DNA from: an uncultured Lachnospiraceae bacterium | GTDB taxonomy: Bacteria > Bacillota > Clostridia > Lachnospirales > Lachnospiraceae | NCBI GenBank assembly: GCA_910578085.1 | Contig: CAJTPM010000070.1 | Span: 1 to 10,507, forward strand | Direction: 5' to 3' | Length of the DNA: 10,507 nucleotides | Shown here: one piece after another, positions 5,281 to 10,507 of the stretch | How positions within the stretch are numbered: position 1 is the first letter of the stretch | Layout of the letters: every line of letters begins with the position of its first letter | Notes under the pieces: model-generated | What the model was told of the DNA's origin: nothing | Database searches by the model: none | Seen by the model: only the letters and a program-made list of their open reading frames with translations | Made by a program: the position numbers and the translations under genes

Positions 5281-8105
5281 AGTGTTCCCGCCTCCTTTCG
5301 GGTATCGTTACGATTTTTATTTCTGTACTTCTGTACTCTGGCTTTTGTTTTTTCTCTGCGGCGGAGAAGGTTGCACCTCTCACATCGTTTTGATTTGGAG
5401 GATAATGGAACTTCAAGCCATTCCCCGCAGTCAATGCACTGCACATATTTATTTCGCTGCAGGGCTCCTCTTGCTTTTAAGTTTCGTTCAATATTGTTCA
5501 CCAGATACTGACCGTAGCAAAACCATAATAACTGTTTGTACCGCTTTTTATTTCCATATAGATATTGCACCAGCATATCCGCAATGGTTTCATCGGAATA
5601 TCCGGTTTCACGGAAAGCAGCTCTGAGTTTGCAGGCCACATATCGCAGATTATCCTGGTATTCATCTTTTCTGTAGATCATGTAGCGGTATTGTGTGCTC
5701 AGATGGTCATACAGATCGGATACTTCTCTGCTGCAGATCATTCTCCCGTCTGATTTCATGATCAGAGGGTTAAGAGGCTCCAGCTTCATTCCTCTGGTAT
5801 TCAGAGGCCTGTCGGGAATCTTTTCGTATAGTTTATTGACAAGACTTCCGTTTCGGTTTTCGATCTGTGATCCTTCCTTATCCTTCGCGTATTCAAAGAA
5901 GGCCGGCAGTTTACAGGATGTATATATTGACACCAACGGCCCAAACCACTCGGGGCGTTTTGGCATGTACAGGGTTTTTGCGGCGTCGATGGCAAAATTA
6001 TTTTCCATGCATAACAGTTTGATCACATCCAGAGCTTCCTGCTTTTCCTGGGCGGATCCCCTTAAAAAGACATCATGGTTCCATATTTTTGAGATGTCAT
6101 TACTGTAGAGACCGATATTAGTGCTCGTGAATGCCTTGGTCAAACCGGCGTATATCGTCTTATCGCTGAGCCTGACGGGATCCGCTTTGCGCATATTGTA
6201 ATAAAGCGGTACGATCCCTTCCATATTGCGCTCTGCAATGGCGGCAAAGTTTCTGTCGGCGATGACAAGCGCCCGGTCTCCATCCACATCGAACTGGAGA
6301 AGCTTGCTGATCAGGTCGTGGGTGCTCGTGTAAACGGCATCCGTAAGGAACCATTCTCGCATATGTTTTGCACGATCTCCGAATCTGTCATTTGCCGCAT
6401 TCAGGCGGACAGCATGTTCTCTGTACAGATGAGGACTTCTCAGACAATCGACTTTCTCATGGTATCTGAATAACCGGCAGTATACTTCCCCGTCCTGCAG
6501 CAGTCCGGCGGGGCTATCCTGATGGCCGAACCAGTATTCACAGGCGGCATAGTAGTCCGGAAGTAAAAAGGTATGCTTTCCGTCTGCCTCCAGTTTTCCG
6601 CTGCGGTATTTCTTTACAAGACTGTCCTTGACGTCCCGGATCACATCTTTGGCATAGGTATCCTGTAACAGAGCAGGGTAGAGCTTCACTGCTTTCTGAA
6701 AGGGCGTCATATTCGTGTTGTACGGTGTGATGCCGAGAAGCGCCATTATGGATTCCTTACAGGTACAGATGCTGTTTAACAGCTCGGATGATTTTCGGGT
6801 GAGCAGATCGATTTCTTCCTCTGTAATATCAGTGAGTGTCTGGAGCATCTGATAATTTATTTTTGCATTTTTGATTCTGTCTTCCTCCCTGTTGCAGGTT
6901 CCGGCACTGCAGTGATACTTTTTAAAACAGGTTTTATATTCTTCCCAGGAGTCATAGTATTTCCACATTTTGAACTGGGATTTTGTAAAAATGATCTGTA
7001 TGTCTTCCTCTATGATGTTATGCTTTTGTCCATAAATATCCGCGATGATAGGAGAGCAGCCGTTTACTTCTATAAACTTTCTGAAATCGAATACGCCTAA
7101 CAACCCTTTGATCCAGGGAGCGCGGAACATGAAATTTCTGGTCGAGAGATCCGGAAGGATCATACCGGCTCCGTCGGTATGGGGAATCGGTACATAATCT
7201 GTTTTTCTCGTGATGGAATAATCCGTTTCGTCCACAAAGTCGAAGGTACCATATACGTCAGTCTCAAAATCGTCGATCACAATGGATCTGTCGATATCAA
7301 AAGAGCTCCATTCATCCGTAGCAGTGGCGGCCAACGCCAGATAGGCCAGGTATTTATTGACATTGATGCCGCCCCTTGCGTTGATCTTTTCGACCGTGAG
7401 ACCGCACATGACAGTCTTCTTGATTCTGTTCCAGGTGGCTTCTTTGATAAAAACAGCCTTCTTTTTACGGATCTGTCCGGCGGAGGAAGTGAAATATTGA
7501 TATTTCTCACCATTACAGGTAAATCCAAAAAAGGTAATGTCCTTAAAAAGATCGAAATAATAAATCTGTACGACCATCAGATCTTTTGTCAGTTCATCCT
7601 GACCGATGCCTGTAATTCTGCTGAGCGCAGATTCAAATACGGATATGATATGACTGTCGTTCAGACGATCCTGCCGCATCGCACGAATGTGATCTTTTCC
7701 GTCTGTCAATTCATTTTGTGATGCTTTATTTGATAAAAGAGCAAGCAGTTTTTCTTTGGTGTCCTTTGCCTTTTGGCTCTTGTGCCGGATCAGCTGTGTC
7801 AGGTGCAGATACTCTGTGATGAGATCCTCTGATCCGGTGAGGATGTTTATTTCTTCCGGCAGCGGGTCAGGCAGCCGTGTTTGGGCGGATATATGACTTT
7901 CTTCCACTTTGTTCGTTTTCAGTTTTTTTAGATCACTGTCGGTGTATCCGAGAGACTTTAATTTCCTTTCTGCCTCCGGCAGCTTATTCTTAAGATCCTT
8001 TTGTTCTCTCCGGCAGTCACAGTATCTGTCATGCAGGTATTTTTCGTGATTGCTGTAAAAGAGTGCGGTATTTACAGAATACATATTGTATTGTCTGTCG
8101 AGCAT
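5277..8105 (-). CDS. Two-barrel single-chain RNA polymerase-like protein (YonO/RdRP type) with C-terminal zinc ribbon
   Basis: This 942-residue protein carries the hallmark D606-V-D-G-D610 (LLQFDVDGDRALVIADR). Its aspartates bind catalytic Mg2+ in the second double-psi barrel of multisubunit RNA polymerases, eukaryotic RdRP/QDE-1 and YonO of SPbeta. About 50 residues earlier, residues 539-564 contain GEVYCRLFRY and VDCLRSPHLYREH. These match the RdRP-type pattern of a strand, then R-x-P and a histidine, before the DxDGD loop. After it, LPAFFEYAKDKEGSQIENRN fits the post-barrel region. The N-terminal 60 residues look coiled-coil. A zinc ribbon (C890, C893, C908, C911) and a basic tail end the protein. 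Length is near YonO's (about 900). GGGGGA lies 8 bases before the ATG. It heads the minus-strand operon, diverges from the sigma gene, and overlaps the next gene. It probably makes RNA from the element's DNA; the exact template is inferred. Confidence 0.8.
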   Translation of the reverse strand: MLDRQYNMYSVNTALFYSNHEKYLHDRYCDCRREQKDLKNKLPEAERKLKSLGYTDSDLKKLKTNKVEESHISAQTRLPDPLPEEINILTGSEDLITEYLHLTQLIRHKSQKAKDTKEKLLALLSNKASQNELTDGKDHIRAMRQDRLNDSHIISVFESALSRITGIGQDELTKDLMVVQIYYFDLFKDITFFGFTCNGEKYQYFTSSAGQIRKKKAVFIKEATWNRIKKTVMCGLTVEKINARGGINVNKYLAYLALAATATDEWSSFDIDRSIVIDDFETDVYGTFDFVDETDYSITRKTDYVPIPHTDGAGMILPDLSTRNFMFRAPWIKGLLGVFDFRKFIEVNGCSPIIADIYGQKHNIIEEDIQIIFTKSQFKMWKYYDSWEEYKTCFKKYHCSAGTCNREEDRIKNAKINYQMLQTLTDITEEEIDLLTRKSSELLNSICTCKESIMALLGITPYNTNMTPFQKAVKLYPALLQDTYAKDVIRDVKDSLVKKYRSGKLEADGKHTFLLPDYYAACEYWFGHQDSPAGLLQDGEVYCRLFRYHEKVDCLRSPHLYREHAVRLNAANDRFGDRAKHMREWFLTDAVYTSTHDLISKLLQFDVDGDRALVIADRNFAAIAERNMEGIVPLYYNMRKADPVRLSDKTIYAGLTKAFTSTNIGLYSNDISKIWNHDVFLRGSAQEKQEALDVIKLLCMENNFAIDAAKTLYMPKRPEWFGPLVSIYTSCKLPAFFEYAKDKEGSQIENRNGSLVNKLYEKIPDRPLNTRGMKLEPLNPLIMKSDGRMICSREVSDLYDHLSTQYRYMIYRKDEYQDNLRYVACKLRAAFRETGYSDETIADMLVQYLYGNKKRYKQLLWFCYGQYLVNNIERNLKARGALQRNKYVQCIDCGEWLEVPLSSKSKRCERCNLLRRREKTKARVQKYRNKNRNDTRKEAGTL
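5283..5309 (-). repeat. 27-base direct repeat, copy B
   Basis: It is identical to 4800-4826. Here the repeat encodes part of the C-terminal tail of the polymerase-like protein (NDTRKEAGT). It also supplies the Shine-Dalgarno sequence (5298-5291) of the TTG-started gene, held in the loop of a CCCG/CGGG stem. The functional position suggests this is the original copy and 4800-4826 the derived one. Confidence 0.85.
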
Positions 8106-8150
8106 CGTATGATTCCCCCTTTCGGTTTATCCGTTTCTTTTTTCTGTTCT

Positions 8151-8179
8151 GTTACGTATATATTCTCCGTTTGTGTTCC
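8151..8179 (-). promoter_or_regulatory. ECF-like promoter candidate for the polymerase operon
   Basis: On the minus strand GGAACA (8179-8174) and CGTAAC (8156-8151) are 17 bases apart. This resembles ECF sigma promoters (GGAAC, 16-17 bases, CGT). No good sigma-A pair was seen before the gene. A transcript would start near 8145 and leave a 40-base leader to the ATG at 8105. The ECF-sized sigma factor encoded divergently is the natural candidate to read it. Assigned from pattern only. Confidence 0.3.
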
Positions 8180-8207
8180 GGGAAAGCGCGATTTTTTCGT
8201 TTGTGTT
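8168..8207 (-). repeat. Pair of 10-base direct repeats exactly 30 bases apart
   Basis: AACACAAACG (minus strand) occurs at 8177-8168 and 8207-8198, a period of 30 bases, about three helical turns, so both copies face the same side of the DNA. The downstream copy overlaps the GGAACA element of the candidate promoter at 8151-8179. This fits a pair of activator or operator sites for the polymerase operon. Confidence 0.45.
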
Positions 8208-8275
8208 TCTGAAAAATTTGTTTTTGATATGTGAAAGTGTTGTTTTATAAATAGAGAAATCATCAAAAGGACTTC

Positions 8276-8304
8276 TTGACAAAATCGAACAGACGTTCTA
8301 TAAT
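8276..8304 (+). promoter_or_regulatory. Consensus sigma-A promoter of the sigma factor operon
   Basis: A perfect TTGACA (8276-8281) and a perfect TATAAT (8299-8304) are separated by exactly 17 bases. The transcript should begin near 8311, leaving a leader of about 113 bases before the sigma gene. Such a strong promoter normally needs a repressor, and the LexA-type operator in its spacer supplies one. Confidence 0.9.
8286..8299 (+). promoter_or_regulatory. LexA (SOS) operator between -35 and -10
   Basis: CGAACAGACGTTCT matches the Firmicutes LexA consensus CGAACRNRYGTTYC at 13 of 14 positions, failing only at the last base. It fills the promoter spacer, so bound LexA would block sigma-A RNA polymerase. 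DNA damage that triggers LexA self-cleavage should switch on the sigma and DUF262 genes. Confidence 0.85.
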
Positions 8305-8323
8305 TGCCGTTGTAAGGAAACAT

Positions 8324-8386
8324 ATGGAAGGATCAGAAAGTATATCAGTCCGCATGAAATGCCGGGATAAAAATCTGAAAAAATGA
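8324..8386 (+). CDS. Possible 20-residue leader peptide
   Basis: In the leader of the sigma operon an ATG at 8324 follows AAGGAA at good spacing and opens 20 codons ending in TGA at 8384-8386. The peptide is short and basic (KCRDKNLKK at its end) and matches no family I know. The true sigma start lies 38 bases beyond its stop. It may be a translated regulatory leader, or a chance ORF in an AT-rich stretch. Confidence 0.3.
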   Translation: MEGSESISVRMKCRDKNLKK

Positions 8387-8423
8387 AACAGGAAAAAAGA
8401 AAGACAGGGAGGTACATATCGAT

Positions 8424-8981
8424 ATGGAACAGATATTGCATGCATATTATGATGACAACGCAAAAAAACTTCACAGAGTGGTTGACAGAATATTATTAAA
8501 ATACGGCGGAGTACCGGAGAAAGATCTGGATGATTTTTATTCGCTGGCAAATGAAGTATTTGCAGATGCCATAAAAAGGTATGAAGGAACCCGGAATTTT
8601 GATACTTTTTTATATTCCTGCCTGCTCAATAAGATCAAGTCGGAAATGACGAGAAGAAACAGAATAAAACGCGGGGCGGACAGAATAACCATTTCTCTGG
8701 ATGCGCTGATCGGGGAAGATGAAAATACTACTGTCGGGGATGTGATTGCGGATTCCGTTACGGTTGAAAAAATAGTATTTGAGGAAAAGGAAGAAAGTTT
8801 CAGTAAAAGGATGCTGCTGTATCTTAGCAGACTTTCAAAGCTTCAGAGAGAGGTATTAAAACGGAAAACAGCGGGTTATCTTCCTGGTGAGATCAGAAAA
8901 GATCTGCAGATAAGTAAAAAAGAATACGCAGAATGTAATGCTGCCATCCGTTCTTATAGAAGTGTTTCGGTATTATTTTAG
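8424..8981 (+). CDS. Sigma-70 family RNA polymerase sigma factor, ECF-sized
   Basis: This 185-residue protein has the two-domain layout of small sigma factors. Region 2 spans about residues 10-82, with DLDDFYSLANEVFADAIKRY and the promoter-melting segment NFDTFLYSCLLNKIKSEMTRRNR. A linker at 89-112 (ITISLDAL, TTVGDVIADS) resembles a classic sigma-70 stretch. Region 4 at about 130-180 (LSKLQREVLKRKTAGYLPGEIRKDLQISKKEY) is a helix-turn-helix for the -35 element. It should direct core RNA polymerase to a dedicated promoter set. GGGAGG stands 11 bases before the ATG. The gene is under the LexA-type promoter at 8276-8304, and the DUF262 gene follows after 41 bases. The obvious target is the divergent polymerase operon. 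There is no adjacent anti-sigma factor gene in the window unless the DUF262 protein plays that part. Confidence 0.85.
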   Translation: MEQILHAYYDDNAKKLHRVVDRILLKYGGVPEKDLDDFYSLANEVFADAIKRYEGTRNFDTFLYSCLLNKIKSEMTRRNRIKRGADRITISLDALIGEDENTTVGDVIADSVTVEKIVFEEKEESFSKRMLLYLSRLSKLQREVLKRKTAGYLPGEIRKDLQISKKEYAECNAAIRSYRSVSVLF

Positions 8982-9022
8982 CTGGCAGTGGAAAAAAACG
9001 TGAGAAGAGGAGATATCAGGAG

Positions 9023-10405
9023 ATGGCAAGACCGAGAAAACAGACTTATACGATGGACATGTATCTGAGGAAGAACAGAAAGGGGGATATCGATAACAAT
9101 GCGGATGTGCAGAGAAATTTTGTGTGGAATAACGAACAGATCAATGAGCTGATCGTCACGGTACTCACAGATGACTATATTCCGCCGATTATTCTGGGAG
9201 AAGAGGAAAACTCAAAATTGCATATTGTGGACGGCGGCTGCCGGACGGCCGCCCTGAGAAAATTCAGGGAGATGCATTATAAGATAACATCCGCCTTGGA
9301 AAATCCGCTGATTCCGTATAAAAGGAAAGTGACGGATAAAAACGGGCATGTCAGCTATGAGGACGCTGTGTTTGATATCAGGAACAAGACTTATGACAGA
9401 CTTCCGGAAGAGCTGAAAGAAAAATTTGATGAATATCAGATAGAGACAGTGATCCATGAGACCTGCGACAGCCTTAAGGTTTCCAGGTATATTAAACGCT
9501 ACAACAATCATGTGGCAATGAACATGGATCAGAAAGCATTTACCTATCTTGACAGGTTTGCGGGCCGTATCCGCAAAATTCTGGAGAGCAGATTTTTTGT
9601 GGAATGCGGCAGTTATTCCGAAAAGGATAAATCGAAAGGGGCTTTGGAGAGAGTTGTCGTGGAGACGTTACTGTGTATGAATCACTTTGACAGCTGGAAA
9701 TCACAGCCGAAAGCTGCCTGCAAATATCTCAATCAGAATGGGACGGAGGAAGAATTCGATATATTTTCGGAGCATCTGTGCAGACTGGAACATATCATAA
9801 CGGAGGATCTGAAAGATATCTTTAATAAAAAGGATTCCTTTCTCTTTTTTACGCTGTTTCATCGGTTCTCCGGGCTTGGAATGACGGATGTTAAATTCGC
9901 GGAGTTTCTGCGAGAATTCGGAAAGAATCTCCGATTTACAGTGAGGAATGAAAAGGGGTTTCTCTTTGATGAGATTGGCAGAGGACTGAGTACGAAGGAT
10001 AAACAGGTCATCACGGATAAACTGGAGCTGTTGGAAAAACTGTTGATTGATTTTTTACAGATCGATACAGGGTCAGATCAGGTTGATGATGAGACTTTTA
10101 TCGCGGAAAGTCTTGGTATGGATGTGATATCTCTGCGCGAGGATATGGATTTTTATAATGAAACCCTGGACGAACTGGAAGAAAGGACGATTAAGATCGG
10201 CTCAAAACTGTTAGAGAGGGAAAACCGAAAATCATTGCTGACGATGGTGGTTTATTCTTTCATGGAAGATGTGGATCTGGATGAGTGGTTTGCTGATTAT
10301 GCGGCAGAGACTGATACATACTGCACTGACCAGAAAAGGAATTATATGCTGATGAGAGAAGATTATGAACAGTATTGCAGTAAGCATGAGAAAATTGAAA
10401 ATTAA
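9023..10405 (+). CDS. DUF262 (ParB/GmrS-like) domain protein without visible nuclease domain
   Basis: The 460-residue protein has a DUF262-type N-terminus. VQRNFVWNNEQINELIVTVL (29-48) gives the R-x-x-W and helix, DDYIPPIIL (50-58) the IPP strand, and LHIVDGGCRTAALRKF (66-81) the D-G-x-x-R motif, usually DGQQR. In GmrSD/BrxU-type systems this ParB-like fold hydrolyses nucleotide and senses modified DNA. The remaining residues are mainly helical and I see no HNH/DUF1524 motif, so nuclease activity is not supported. GAGGAG and AGGAG precede the ATG at 9023. It is the second gene of the LexA-controlled operon after the sigma gene. It could regulate the sigma factor, act on phage DNA, or be a defence gene carried along. 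Function is unassigned beyond the domain. Confidence 0.75.
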   Translation: MARPRKQTYTMDMYLRKNRKGDIDNNADVQRNFVWNNEQINELIVTVLTDDYIPPIILGEEENSKLHIVDGGCRTAALRKFREMHYKITSALENPLIPYKRKVTDKNGHVSYEDAVFDIRNKTYDRLPEELKEKFDEYQIETVIHETCDSLKVSRYIKRYNNHVAMNMDQKAFTYLDRFAGRIRKILESRFFVECGSYSEKDKSKGALERVVVETLLCMNHFDSWKSQPKAACKYLNQNGTEEEFDIFSEHLCRLEHIITEDLKDIFNKKDSFLFFTLFHRFSGLGMTDVKFAEFLREFGKNLRFTVRNEKGFLFDEIGRGLSTKDKQVITDKLELLEKLLIDFLQIDTGSDQVDDETFIAESLGMDVISLREDMDFYNETLDELEERTIKIGSKLLERENRKSLLTMVVYSFMEDVDLDEWFADYAAETDTYCTDQKRNYMLMREDYEQYCSKHEKIEN

Positions 10406-10507
10406 ACGGCACTGATTGAGGCCATTAAGAGCGGGCTGGGTGAGGGAACTGACTAGTACATTGAACACAAAATAACACATAGTTTTACATTGGATAATTA
10501 AAGCTGA
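10406..10507 (+). other. Region after the DUF262 gene with an in-frame 16-codon continuation
   Basis: After the TAA at 10403-10405 the same frame stays open for 16 codons (TALIEAIKSGLGEGTD) and ends with TAG at 10454-10456. The stretch is amphipathic and looks protein-like, as if it were the original C-terminus of the DUF262 protein or of a neighbouring gene. The last 50 bases show no gene, hairpin or terminator that I can support. Confidence 0.35.

Noticed and set aside
4943..5446. 167-codon minus-strand ORF over the 122-residue gene and the polymerase tail
   Set aside because: It overlaps two better supported genes in another frame, and its composition is rich in R, E and S without domain features.
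7179..7721. 180-codon plus-strand ORF inside the polymerase gene
   Set aside because: It lies wholly opposite a continuous 942-codon gene whose motifs and length fit a known family.
8383..8500. Second short ORF starting at the ATGA overlapping the leader ORF stop
   Set aside because: It runs out of frame into the sigma gene and its residues match nothing. GGGAGG at 8408-8413 serves the sigma start instead.
1..10507. CRISPR arrays, tRNA or rRNA genes, insertion sequences, integrase or att sites
   Set aside because: No regularly spaced repeats, cloverleaf with conserved T-loop, transposase motif, or recombinase was seen. The only sizeable direct repeat is the 27-base pair.

Overview
The window looks like part of a phage-derived or prophage-like element in a Firmicutes host, most likely Clostridia and plausibly Lachnospiraceae. 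The basis is strong AGGAGG-type ribosome binding sites, consensus sigma-A promoter hexamers, a Firmicutes-type LexA box, an LLH-family holin, and an Amidase_2 endolysin with a tandem C-terminal repeat. The genus cannot be fixed from sequence reading alone.

Right part (8106-10507), plus strand. A consensus promoter (TTGACA, 17-base spacer, TATAAT, 8276-8304) carries a near-perfect LexA operator inside its spacer. It drives a possible 20-codon leader ORF, a 185-residue sigma-70-family factor of ECF-like size, and a 460-residue protein with a DUF262/ParB-like N-terminus. These genes should be repressed by LexA and released by DNA damage.

Centre (8105 down to 3649), minus strand. The first gene encodes a 942-residue protein with the DxDGD motif (D606-V-D-G-D610) and an upstream arginine/proline block typical of two-barrel single-chain RNA polymerases (YonO of SPbeta, crAss-like phage virion polymerase, eukaryotic RdRP/QDE-1). 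It ends in a four-cysteine zinc ribbon. Overlapping it is a TTG-started 122-residue gene, possibly HU-like. A 257-residue probable phage structural protein and a 102-residue CxxC/CxxC protein follow. A strong hairpin at 3543-3591 closes this block. A perfect 27-base repeat with a Shine-Dalgarno sequence in a hairpin loop sits before the 122-residue gene and again before the structural gene.

Left part (3521 down to 1), minus strand. A divergent cysteine desulfurase is followed by the endolysin, the holin, a membrane coiled-coil protein and, after a candidate promoter, a 63-residue protein. A highly structured stretch of about 150 bases that may be a non-coding RNA comes next, and the first codons of another gene run off the left edge.

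Working model (inference): DNA damage removes LexA, the sigma factor is made and switches on the polymerase operon, possibly at an ECF-like promoter at 8151-8179, and the polymerase serves the structural and lysis genes. No terminase, portal, major capsid, tail tape-measure, integrase or replication gene is visible, so this is either one arm of a larger prophage or a compact domesticated element.
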